From contig CAZINX010000010.1 in the NCBI GenBank assembly GCA_964540795.1, positions 30,581-94,580 of the forward strand: a stretch of DNA of 64,000 nt, given 5' to 3'. Numbering within the stretch: position 1 is the first letter of the stretch; each line of letters opens with the position of its first letter. Source of the stretch: Dichotomicrobium sp964540795. Lineage in GTDB: Bacteria > Pseudomonadota > Alphaproteobacteria > Rhizobiales > Rhodomicrobiaceae. This document shows positions 1 through 7,150 of the stretch, piece by piece. The position numbers were made by a program, and so were the translations under genes. Below the pieces are notes generated by a model. The model saw only the letters and a program-made list of their open reading frames with translations, was not told the DNA's origin and did no database searches.

Positions 1-92
1 CAGCGCCCGGCTTCATCGAGTTTGGGGTGCTTGTCATTCTGCCTGTTATCTACCTGGTGCTGATGTATCTGACGCTGACAAGCCAGCGCTAA
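1..92 (+). CDS. C-terminus of a membrane protein (partial)
   Basis: The frame is open from the window edge to a TAA at 90-92 and encodes about 29 residues. They form one strongly hydrophobic stretch (FGVLVILPVIYLVLMYLTL) followed by a short polar tail ending in SQR. This looks like a single C-terminal transmembrane segment. The family cannot be named from so little sequence. The next clear gene, gamma-glutamyltransferase, lies 170 bases downstream on the same strand. Confidence 0.5.
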   Translation, partial: APGFIEFGVLVILPVIYLVLMYLTLTSQR

Positions 93-187
93 GGCCGGCG
101 TGATGTAACTGCCGCTTGAGCCGCCGCGCGCGCTGGTGCACTCTGCCTGCCGTAAGAACAAAAAACGCGCAGGCAGGGAGAAAACGC

Positions 188-244
188 ATGGATCGCGAGT
201 ATTTCGAGACGGGGCGAAACCTGCATAAAGCCGGCAATCTCTAG
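188..244 (+). CDS. possible 18-residue small ORF with a good ribosome binding site
   Basis: ATG at 188 follows a convincing Shine-Dalgarno sequence (GGGAG at 176-180, about 7 bases away). The frame encodes MDREYFETGRNLHKAGNL and stops at 242-244, 19 bases before the gamma-glutamyltransferase start. An 8-bp inverted repeat (143-150 with 169-176, 18-base loop) sits just upstream of the binding site. It may be a leader peptide or chance. No family is recognised and expression is unproven. Confidence 0.25.
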   Translation: MDREYFETGRNLHKAGNL

Positions 245-263
245 GTCGGCTGTCGGTTCACCC

Positions 264-2000
264 ATGTTCAAGGCTTTCTGGATCGGGCTGGCCGTCGCGA
301 TTGCGGCAATGGCGCTGGCCAATTCCGCGCCGGCACAGGACCAGCGCGCCCAGCCGGAAGCGGCGTCCGGGTTGGCGGAGAAGGCGCTGACGCGCGGCGA
401 GCAGCAAATGGTCGTCGCGGCGCACCCGCTGGCCGCGCAGGCCGGGCGCGAGATGCTGCGCGCGGGCGGCTCGGCGATGGATGCTGCGATCGCCGCGCAG
501 ATGGTGCTGAACGTCGTGGAGCCGCAGTCCTCGGGCATCGGCGGCGGCGCGTTCCTGCTCTATTGGGACGCCGGGGCGCAAACGCTGACCGCCTATGATG
601 GCCGCGAGACCGCGCCGAGCGCGGCCACGCCCGAGCGCTTCCTGGACGACGATGGCGCGCGGCTGGACTTCGGCGATGCGAGCACCGGCGGGCTGGCGGT
701 CGGCGTGCCGGGCCTCCTGCGGATGCTGGAGAAGGCGCATGACGCGCATGGACGGCTGGACTGGGCGGCGCTGTTCGACCCGGCGATCGACACTGCGGCG
801 GGCGGCTTTGCCGTTACGGCGCGGCTGAACAGCCTCCTGCAGAGCGGCGCTGACCGTTTGGGGCCGCGGGCGCGGGCATACTTCCACAAAGATGGCGCGC
901 CCATCGCGCCGGGCCGGCGGCTGCGCAACCCCGAACTGGCCGAGACCTTCCGGCAGATCGCAGCGGACGGCGCGGACGCATTCTACAGCGGGCCGGTCGC
1001 GCGGGATGTGGTCGAGACGGTCCGCGGAGCGGAGCGGAACCCCGGCGACATGACGCTGGCCGATCTGGCGGATTACCGGGCGAAGACGCGCGCGCCGGTC
1101 TGCGGGCCATATCGCGCCTATCGCGTCTGCGGGATGGGACCGCCGACCTCGGGCGGGCTGACGGTGCTGCAGGTGCTGATCATGCTGGAGCGGTTTGACC
1201 TTGGCGACGAGCCGCTGAATGCGCGGGCTCTCCACCTGATCGCGGAAGCCGAGAAGCTGGCCTATGCCGACCGCGGCAAGTACATGGCGGATGCCGATTT
1301 CGTCGATGTGCCAAAGGGACTGATCGACCGGGAGTATCTGCGCGCGCGCAGCGAACTGATCTCGCGGGGCCGCGCAATGGACCGCGCCGAACCGGGCGAC
1401 CCGCCGGGCAGCGCAGGCAACTTCGGCGAGGGCGAAAGCGCCGAACAGCCGGGCACCAGCCATATCTCGATCATCGACGCGGACGGCAATGTCGTCTCCA
1501 TGACCTCGTCCATCGAGCGGGCTTTCGGTTCCGGGCTGATGGTGCGCGGCTTCCTGCTGAACAATCAGCTCACCGATTTCTCGTTCCGTCCCACCGATGC
1601 CGAAGGCCGGCCTATCGCCAACCGGGTTGAGGCGGGAAAGCGCCCGCGCAGCTCGATGTCGCCCACCATTGCCTTCGCTGATGGTGAACCGGCCATCGTC
1701 ACCGGTTCGCCCGGCGGCATCCGCATTATTCACTACACGCTGAAATCGCTGATCGCCGCGATCGACTGGGGCCTGAACGCGCAAGAGGCCGCATCACTGC
1801 CGAACTTTGGCAGCCTCGGCGGCCCGCTGGCGCTGGAAGGCGGCCACGACTGGTCGGCGCAGGCGGAACGCTTGCGCGGCCTGGGCCACAACCTGCGCGG
1901 CACCGCGATGACCTCCGGCATTCACATGATTATCGCACGCGATGGGCTTCTCGAAGGCGGGGCCGACCCGCGCCGCGACGGCGTGGCGCTCGCCGATTAG
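264..2000 (+). CDS. ggt: gamma-glutamyltransferase
   Basis: The 578-residue protein begins with a Sec signal peptide (about residues 1-25, ending NSAPAQ), so it acts in the periplasm. It transfers or hydrolyses the gamma-glutamyl group of glutathione and related peptides. Family landmarks are visible: SSGIGGGAFLLYW near residue 90, and the autoprocessing/nucleophilic Thr (about T398) in the GTSHISIID context that starts the small subunit. PRSSMSPTI and GSPGG motifs follow further on. The length matches the family. The ribosome binding site at ATG 264 is weak. Other glutathione genes (gshB, grxC, a nitrilase-type amidase) lie far away at 54-59 kb. Confidence 0.93.
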   Translation: MFKAFWIGLAVAIAAMALANSAPAQDQRAQPEAASGLAEKALTRGEQQMVVAAHPLAAQAGREMLRAGGSAMDAAIAAQMVLNVVEPQSSGIGGGAFLLYWDAGAQTLTAYDGRETAPSAATPERFLDDDGARLDFGDASTGGLAVGVPGLLRMLEKAHDAHGRLDWAALFDPAIDTAAGGFAVTARLNSLLQSGADRLGPRARAYFHKDGAPIAPGRRLRNPELAETFRQIAADGADAFYSGPVARDVVETVRGAERNPGDMTLADLADYRAKTRAPVCGPYRAYRVCGMGPPTSGGLTVLQVLIMLERFDLGDEPLNARALHLIAEAEKLAYADRGKYMADADFVDVPKGLIDREYLRARSELISRGRAMDRAEPGDPPGSAGNFGEGESAEQPGTSHISIIDADGNVVSMTSSIERAFGSGLMVRGFLLNNQLTDFSFRPTDAEGRPIANRVEAGKRPRSSMSPTIAFADGEPAIVTGSPGGIRIIHYTLKSLIAAIDWGLNAQEAASLPNFGSLGGPLALEGGHDWSAQAERLRGLGHNLRGTAMTSGIHMIIARDGLLEGGADPRRDGVALAD

Positions 2001-2068
2001 TCGACGCCGCGACAAACACATGACGTGGCCCGCCCGCCCCATGTAAGGTCGCAGGCTGGAGGCGATGC

Positions 2069-3103
2069 ATGAGCGATGCGGCGGAGAAAGTCCGGTTCCT
2101 GAGCCAGCCCGAAGCCTACGGCCCCGACGTGGAACTGGTCGAGGTGCGCGAGACCCACATGTCCTGGGTGTTCCTGACCGAACGCCATGTCTACAAGCTG
2201 AAAAAGCCCGTCACCTATCCGCATCTCGACTTCAGCACGATCGAGAAGCGCCGCCGCAACTGCGAGGCCGAAGTGCGCCTCAACAGGCGGCTGTCGGATA
2301 ACGTCTATCTCGGCATCGTGGCGCTGCGCCGCGACGCGCGCGGGCTGCATCTCGCCGGCGAGGGCGAGATCGTCGACTGGCTCGTGCACATGAACCGGCT
2401 GCCCGAGGCGGACATGCTTGACCGGCGCATCGCCGACGGGCGGCTTGAGCGCGCGGACATCGAAAAGCTCGCCCATCTGCTGGCCGATTTCTACGCGCGC
2501 ACGCCGGCGGAGACCGACGAAGCCTATCTGGACCATCTGGCGCGCGAACAGCCGATCAACCGCTCTGTGATGGAGCTTCCCGAACTCGGCTTCCGCGAGA
2601 CGGCCCTGCCGCTGCTCGACGGGCTCGACCGCGCGATCAAGGCGCTACGCCCGGCGCTCGAAGCGCGCATCGCGGCGGGGTGCATGGTGGAGGGCCACGG
2701 CAATCTGCGGCCCGAGCATGTCTGCCTGAACGACAGCCCGCAGATCATCGACGGCCTCGAATTCAACCGTCGGATGCGCATCATCGACCCGTTTGACGAG
2801 GTCAACTACCTCGGCCTCGAATGCGAGATGGAAGGCGCAGCGTGGGTTCGCCCTGCGCTGCTGGAGGTGCTGGCGCGGCGCATCGACCAGCGCCCGGAGC
2901 CAGCGGTGATGGCGCTTTACGGCACTTTCCGCATGATGCTGCGCGCCCGGCTGAGCGCCGCGCATCTGCTGGAGGACCACATCCGCAAGCCGGACAAGTG
3001 GAGGCCGCAAACCTTCGCCTATCTCGCGCTGGCCGAACGCGAGGCGGTCAATCTTCCATCGCCAGCAGATCGGACAGCGATCCGTTCCCCCGCGAGCACC
3101 TGA
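2069..3103 (+). CDS. aminoglycoside-phosphotransferase-like protein (COG2187 type), catalytic Asp altered
   Basis: ATG at 2069 is preceded by GGAGG at 2057-2061. The 344-residue protein resembles the N-terminal kinase-like domain of COG2187 proteins: a VYKLKKPV lysine region near residue 46, a Brenner-type loop HGNLRPEHVCL, and a metal-binding-like IIDGLEF. The usual catalytic Asp of the HGD motif is Asn here, so phosphotransfer activity is doubtful. The P-loop kinase domain fused to some family members is absent. The 3' end overlaps the convergent PRPP synthetase gene by 56 bp. The substrate is unknown. Confidence 0.7.
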   Translation: MSDAAEKVRFLSQPEAYGPDVELVEVRETHMSWVFLTERHVYKLKKPVTYPHLDFSTIEKRRRNCEAEVRLNRRLSDNVYLGIVALRRDARGLHLAGEGEIVDWLVHMNRLPEADMLDRRIADGRLERADIEKLAHLLADFYARTPAETDEAYLDHLAREQPINRSVMELPELGFRETALPLLDGLDRAIKALRPALEARIAAGCMVEGHGNLRPEHVCLNDSPQIIDGLEFNRRMRIIDPFDEVNYLGLECEMEGAAWVRPALLEVLARRIDQRPEPAVMALYGTFRMMLRARLSAAHLLEDHIRKPDKWRPQTFAYLALAEREAVNLPSPADRTAIRSPAST

Positions 3104-4028
3104 TCGCATCGGAGATGAGCGGACCGACGGGCACGATGCGCAGCTTGCCGGTGCGTGCCTTGGCCTCCACGGCGTTCTGCACGCTGTCGGTGACGACCAC
3201 GCTGTCGATCGCCTCGCTGGCGAAGAAGGCATCGCTGCCTTCGCCGAACAGCCCGTGCGCGGCGAGCGCATGGACCCGCGATGCGCCGTGTTCGCGGCAG
3301 GTTTCGGCCGCGCGCACCATCGTTCCGCCCGAGCCGATCATGTCATCGAAGATGAACACGCTGGCGTCCTTGACGTCGCCGGCGAACAGCGTGCCGGAGA
3401 CGACGCCCCGGCTGCGTCGCTTTTCCATGAAGCCGAAGCCGGCCTCCGCGCCCGTCTCCGCCTCATAGGTCTCCTTGAGGAGTTGCGCGCGCTTCATCCC
3501 GCCGCCGTCGGGCGAGACGATCGCGACCGGCTGGCCGCCCGCCAGCTCCTTGATGATCGGCGTGAACAGCTTGCGCGTGTCGAGATGCACGGTCCGGCAG
3601 CGATAGGCGTTCTGGAATGCCGCGAGATTATGCGCTTGCAGCGTCATTACACAATCCGCGCCCGCCGCCTCGAAAAGCTGCGCGACGTACTTTGTCGTTA
3701 CGGGATCGCGCGCCTTGGTCTGCCGGTCCTTGCGGGCATAGGCGAGATAAGGCGCTATCGCGGTCACGCGCGCCGCGCCGTTCTCCTTGCAGGCGGAGAT
3801 GAAGAACAACAGCTTGCACAACTTGTCGTTGGCCGAGACGCCGGCCTCGCCATTCAGGCTGTGGACGACATAGACATCCGCGCCGCGCACGCTGACCAGC
3901 GGCCGGGCCTTGTGCTCGCCGTCCTCGAAATCGCGCTCCTCGTGCGGGTCAAGCGCGTGGTCCAGCGCGTCGGCAATCGACGCGCCCAAGTCTTCGGAGC
4001 CTTTCAGGGCGAATAGGCGCATGGCCAT
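3048..4028 (-). CDS. ribose-phosphate pyrophosphokinase family protein (divergent)
   Basis: This 326-residue protein has the two-domain PRPP synthetase layout. It includes YLAYARKDRQTKARDPVT (the catalytic loop of the family), VSPDGGGMKRA, and the PRPP-binding loop VFIFDDMIGSGGTM near residue 220. The family makes PRPP from ribose 5-phosphate and ATP. The sequence departs from housekeeping Prs (for example DGGGMKRA in place of DVGGVVRA), so it is probably a paralogue. It lies beside a phosphoribosyltransferase gene transcribed divergently, and an FNR-like box lies 28 bases upstream of its start. Low-oxygen expression is inferred, not shown. Confidence 0.82.
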   Translation of the reverse strand: MAMRLFALKGSEDLGASIADALDHALDPHEERDFEDGEHKARPLVSVRGADVYVVHSLNGEAGVSANDKLCKLLFFISACKENGAARVTAIAPYLAYARKDRQTKARDPVTTKYVAQLFEAAGADCVMTLQAHNLAAFQNAYRCRTVHLDTRKLFTPIIKELAGGQPVAIVSPDGGGMKRAQLLKETYEAETGAEAGFGFMEKRRSRGVVSGTLFAGDVKDASVFIFDDMIGSGGTMVRAAETCREHGASRVHALAAHGLFGEGSDAFFASEAIDSVVVTDSVQNAVEAKARTGKLRIVPVGPLISDAIRCSRGNGSLSDLLAMED

Positions 4029-4055
4029 GTCCTAGCATATGCGCGGTGCTTGGCC

Positions 4056-4069
4056 TTGACTACGATCAA
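4056..4069. promoter_or_regulatory. FNR/FixK-type operator
   Basis: TTGACTACGATCAA matches the FNR/Anr/FixK consensus TTGAT-N4-ATCAA at 9 of 10 positions. It lies between the PRPP synthetase gene (minus) and the dienelactone hydrolase gene (plus). A perfect 12-bp palindrome, CATCAATTGATG, follows at 4089-4100. Which gene it controls is uncertain. A class II position would put the plus-strand start site near 4104. Confidence 0.5.
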
Positions 4070-4161
4070 GCAGTCTTATCGTCAGCCGCATCAATTGATG
4101 ACGATTAAGGACAGCGGCTTCGCTCTCCAGAACACTCGCGATCTTGGGGAGGAGTAGGCTG

Positions 4162-4860
4162 ATGATACCGACCGCAGAAATGACGATCGGCGAGGACCCG
4201 TCGCAGATCGAGAATGTCGCGATCGAGCCGCTTGGCCTGCCGGGCTATCTGCGCCTGCCCACGCAGCCGGCCGGGCTGGTGATCTTCGCGCATGGCAGCG
4301 GATCGAGCCGCAACAGCACGCGCAACAACTATGTCGCGGAAGGTCTGGGCGAGGCCGGGTTCGCCACGCTCTTGTTCGACCTGCTGACGCCGGAGGAAGA
4401 GGCGGACCGCGCCAACGTGTTCGACATCCCGCTGTTGGCCGACCGGCTGGTGAGCGCGATCAAGTGGGCCACCCAGGACGCGCGGACGGAGGCGCTGCCC
4501 ATCGGTCTGTTCGGCGCGAGCACGGGCGCGGCGGCGGCGCTGGTCGCGGCAGCGGCCACGCAGAACCACCGAGTCGGCGCGATCGTCTCGCGCGGCGGGC
4601 GGCCGGACATGGCGGCCTGCGCATTCCAGTGGGTGAAGGCCCCGACGCTGCTGATCGTCGGCGGGAATGATCCGCAGGTGCTGCAGCTCAACCGCGAGGC
4701 CTATGACAAGCTGGATTGCGAGAAGGAGCTGATGGTGGTGCAGGGCGCAACGCATCTGTTCGAGGAGCCGGGCGCGCTGGACGAGGTCATCGACGGCGCG
4801 AAGGACTGGTTCACCCGGCATTTGGCGGCCGGAAAGGCGCAAGAGGGTGAGGGCGCATGA
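4162..4860 (+). CDS. dienelactone hydrolase family alpha/beta hydrolase
   Basis: The ATG at 4162 is chosen over an upstream TTG at 4144 because GGGGAGGAG (4147-4155) lies at the right distance. The 232-residue cytoplasmic protein has an alpha/beta-hydrolase core: FAHGSGSSRNS (oxyanion-hole region), a nucleophile elbow LFGASTGAAAA with Ser, an Asp in IVGGNDPQV, and a His in GATHLFEEPG. It overlaps the downstream phosphoribosyltransferase by 4 bases, so the two are translationally coupled. This pairing recurs in proteobacterial genomes, where the true substrate is unknown. Confidence 0.85.
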   Translation: MIPTAEMTIGEDPSQIENVAIEPLGLPGYLRLPTQPAGLVIFAHGSGSSRNSTRNNYVAEGLGEAGFATLLFDLLTPEEEADRANVFDIPLLADRLVSAIKWATQDARTEALPIGLFGASTGAAAALVAAAATQNHRVGAIVSRGGRPDMAACAFQWVKAPTLLIVGGNDPQVLQLNREAYDKLDCEKELMVVQGATHLFEEPGALDEVIDGAKDWFTRHLAAGKAQEGEGA

Positions 4861-5510
4861 CATTCAACGATCGGCGCGAGGCGGGCCGCAAGCTGGCCGA
4901 GGCGCTGCGCCATTATCGCGGCAAGGATGCGGTCGTACTCGCCCTGCCGCGCGGCGGCGTGCCGGTGGCGGCGGAGGTGGCCGCTTCGCTTGATGCGCCG
5001 CTCGACCTGCTTCTGGTGCGCAAGATCGGCGTGCCATGGCAGCCAGAACTGGCGATGGGCGCGGTCATCGACGGCGAAGAGCCGATAACCGTTCGCAACG
5101 AGGACATCATCGGATTGGCAACCGTGACCGATGCCGACTTCGATGCGGCCGCGCAGCGCGAGCTTGAAGAGATCGAACGGCGGCGGAAGAAATATATCGG
5201 CGAGCGCCCGCGTCCGGCGATCAAGGATCACGTCGCCATCATCATCGACGACGGCATCGCCACCGGCGCGACCGTGCGCGCGGCCATTCGCGGGCTGAAG
5301 CGCAAGGGGCCGGAGAAGGTCGTGCTGGCTGTGCCGGTCGCGCCGCCGAGCACGGTCGAGACGCTGCGCGAGGAGGTGGACGAACTGATCTGCCTGGAAG
5401 CGCCGGAGATGTTCCGTGCGATCAGCCTTTATTATCGCTCGTTCGAGCAGGTGAACGACGAGGAGGTGACGCGCATCCTCGACAGCGCCAGCGCGAGCAC
5501 CTCAGATTGA
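4857..5510 (+). CDS. phosphoribosyltransferase family protein (COG1926)
   Basis: The gene starts inside the previous one (ATGA overlap). The 217-residue protein has an N-terminal LPRGGVPVAAEVA element, LVRKIGVPWQPELAMGA, and the type I PRTase PRPP-binding signature AIIIDDGIATGATVRAA near residue 130. That signature indicates PRPP binding, but the acceptor base or ligand is unknown for this family. A PRPP synthetase paralogue is encoded divergently just upstream, which suggests a shared pathway. The stop codon lies 1-2 bases before a palindromic repeat element. Confidence 0.87.
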   Translation: MTFNDRREAGRKLAEALRHYRGKDAVVLALPRGGVPVAAEVAASLDAPLDLLLVRKIGVPWQPELAMGAVIDGEEPITVRNEDIIGLATVTDADFDAAAQRELEEIERRRKKYIGERPRPAIKDHVAIIIDDGIATGATVRAAIRGLKRKGPEKVVLAVPVAPPSTVETLREEVDELICLEAPEMFRAISLYYRSFEQVNDEEVTRILDSASASTSD

Positions 5511-5511
5511 T

Positions 5512-5652
5512 CGCTTTTCGATCAGACTGAAACGGCCCGACATTCGTCATTGCCGGACTTGATCCGGCAATCCAGCTCACAGGCTCGACGGCCGCCGCTA
5601 TGGATGCCCGTGTCAAGCACGGGCATGACGTGGCTCTTCTGATCGAAAAGCG
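5512..5652. repeat. palindromic intergenic mosaic element with 15-bp terminal inverted repeats
   Basis: The ends are exact inverted copies: CGCTTTTCGATCAGA at 5512-5526 and its complement at 5638-5652. Inside are two hairpins. The first is ATTGCCGGA/TCCGGCAAT at 5549-5571; the second is TGCCCGTG/GCACGGGCA at 5605-5625. The outer arms (from 5545 and to 5630) are themselves related inverted copies. The form is that of short repeats commonly found between convergent genes in alphaproteobacteria. It may act as a bidirectional terminator or RNA-stability element. It supplies the last codons and the stop of the CapA-like gene. Confidence 0.75.
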
Positions 5653-6740
5653 CGCTCGGTTTCCATTACAAGCCGCCCATCCGCCAGCCGCACGCCGCGC
5701 CCGAATTTGCGGCACTCCCGGTCCATGCGCGCGCGCAGCCATTCCGCCTCCTCGGCCGACACGCGGTTCAGCCGGAACCCGCGCAGGCGAAACGGCAGCA
5801 TTTCCAGCCGCGTTAGCGCCCCGTGCGTGTCGAGGTCGAGCAGATACCCCAGAGCCAGCTCGGGCCGGTAGCTATCGTGACCGCGGATGCCTTCGTAATC
5901 GTTCAGGAAATCACCGCAGCCATAGAGGATCGGTCGGCCTCGGTGGACCTCGATCGCCTTGGGGTGGTGCGACGAGTGGCCGAAAATGATGTCCACGCCG
6001 GCGCGCTCGATGAGGGCATGGGCGAACGTGCGGTGCGCCTCTGATATGTCATAGCCCCAGTTCCCGCCCCAGTGGATGGACAGCATCACAATGTCCTCGG
6101 GCCCGCTGTGCGCGGCGATTTGTTGGGCGAGGCGCTCAAAGGAGGTCGTGCTGGCGTCAGGCAGGAAGTGCACGCCCGGCGTCTCCTGCCCTGCGGCCCA
6201 ATGCTCGGGCGTGCCGCTGGACGGGCAGGCGACTGCGAACAGGCGCAGGCGCGCGCCGTCTGGGTGTAGCGTGAGCGGCTGCGCGGCTTCTTGCGCGTTC
6301 CGCCCCGCGCCCACATGGGCGAGGCCAGCGGCGGCCAGCGCGGCCAGCGTGTCGGTGAGGCTCTCCGGCCCCCAATCGGCGACGTGGTTGTTGGCGAGCA
6401 CGCAGGCGTCTGGCTTAAAGGCCGCGAGCGCCGGTGTGTTGTCCGGATGCATCCGGTAGTTGATGCCCTTCGGCTCGGGCGCGCCGTCGGCTGTGATGCT
6501 GGTCTCCAGATTGATGACGCGCATGTCCGGGGCCGCCGCATCGACCGCCGCCAGCGCATCGCCCCAGATATACTCTGGCGGCACGCTGCGCGGGACGTCG
6601 CCCGCCCACTCCTCGGCCAGCCGCACGTAGTCAATGGCCGAGGTCATGTAGGGTTCATAGAGCACCGGGTCGCAGGGGTGCGGCAGAATCTGGTCGATCC
6701 CGCGCCCGGTCATCACGTCGCCGCACAGGAAAATCCGCAT
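5613..6740 (-). CDS. CapA family protein (poly-gamma-glutamate/capsule biosynthesis-like metallophosphatase)
   Basis: The start at 6740 is chosen because GGAGGGTGG lies 6-8 bases upstream; a longer frame to 6770 lacks such a site. The 375-residue protein shows the CapA fold motifs: RIFLCGDVMTGRG at the N-terminus, NLETSIT, VLANNHVADWG, SIHWGGNWGYDIS, and FGHSSHHPKAIEVH. These resemble the metal ligands of calcineurin-like phosphoesterases. No signal peptide is seen. Its last residues (HARA, stop) fall inside a palindromic repeat element, so the C-terminus may have been reshaped by it. An FNR-like box lies about 50 bases upstream. The substrate is unknown. Confidence 0.85.
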   Translation of the reverse strand: MRIFLCGDVMTGRGIDQILPHPCDPVLYEPYMTSAIDYVRLAEEWAGDVPRSVPPEYIWGDALAAVDAAAPDMRVINLETSITADGAPEPKGINYRMHPDNTPALAAFKPDACVLANNHVADWGPESLTDTLAALAAAGLAHVGAGRNAQEAAQPLTLHPDGARLRLFAVACPSSGTPEHWAAGQETPGVHFLPDASTTSFERLAQQIAAHSGPEDIVMLSIHWGGNWGYDISEAHRTFAHALIERAGVDIIFGHSSHHPKAIEVHRGRPILYGCGDFLNDYEGIRGHDSYRPELALGYLLDLDTHGALTRLEMLPFRLRGFRLNRVSAEEAEWLRARMDRECRKFGRGVRLADGRLVMETERAFRSEEPRHARA

Positions 6741-6788
6741 CGCAGCCACCCTCCGGCGCGATGATGGCATTTGCGGATGGCGCGGTGC

Positions 6789-6802
6789 TTGATTGCGGTT
6801 AA
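6789..6802. promoter_or_regulatory. FNR/FixK-type operator (imperfect)
   Basis: TTGATTGCGGTTAA matches TTGAT-N4-ATCAA at 8 of 10 positions. It lies between the CapA-like gene, which starts at 6740 on the minus strand, and the end of sbtB. A class II position would place the minus-strand start site near 6754. The stretch next to it (GCGCGGTGCTTG) also occurs beside the box at 4056-4069. Confidence 0.38.
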
Positions 6803-6833
6803 AGCGCTGATGGTCAGAGCAGCCGCGCGGCCG

Positions 6834-7145
6834 TCAGAACCGCTCGGCGCGCAGAACCTCGCAATCGACCACGCTCACCACACCGATATGGCGTTCGACG
6901 ACCGCGAAGGCGGCTTCCAGCAAAGCGTCCAACCGTTCGGGGCGGATGATGCACACAACGCTGACCATTCCGCTGGCCGGGCTGATCTCGCCCTCGCGGC
7001 TCCACTGCCCGGACCGGCCCGACCCGCCGAGCACCGGCAACACGGTGAAGCCCGTAACGCCGGCCTTGACCAAGGCATTGGTCAGCCGCTTTTCCATGAC
7101 CGCCTCGATGGTGATCTCGACGCGTTTCGCCTTGTGGGTCTGCAT
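6834..7145 (-). CDS. sbtB: PII-like regulatory protein SbtB
   Basis: This 103-residue protein begins MQTHKAKRVEITIE and has PII-like topology. It has a trimer-forming core (LTNALVKAGVTGFTVLPVLGG), a T-loop region (SGRSGQWSREGEIS), and VSVVCIIRPERLDALL. It starts 5 bases after the SbtA-type transporter gene, which is the usual arrangement for SbtB. In characterised systems SbtB binds adenyl nucleotides and controls bicarbonate uptake by SbtA. The C-terminal CGPxGC redox hairpin of some cyanobacterial SbtB proteins is absent. It was called from its own ATG; the longer frame is an artefact. Confidence 0.85.
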   Translation of the reverse strand: MQTHKAKRVEITIEAVMEKRLTNALVKAGVTGFTVLPVLGGSGRSGQWSREGEISPASGMVSVVCIIRPERLDALLEAAFAVVERHIGVVSVVDCEVLRAERF

Positions 7146-7150
7146 CGGCC

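Noticed and set aside
258..1784. 508-codon frame on the minus strand across gamma-glutamyltransferase
   Set aside because: It is a GC-driven shadow frame; the real gene on the plus strand has a signal peptide and catalytic motifs.
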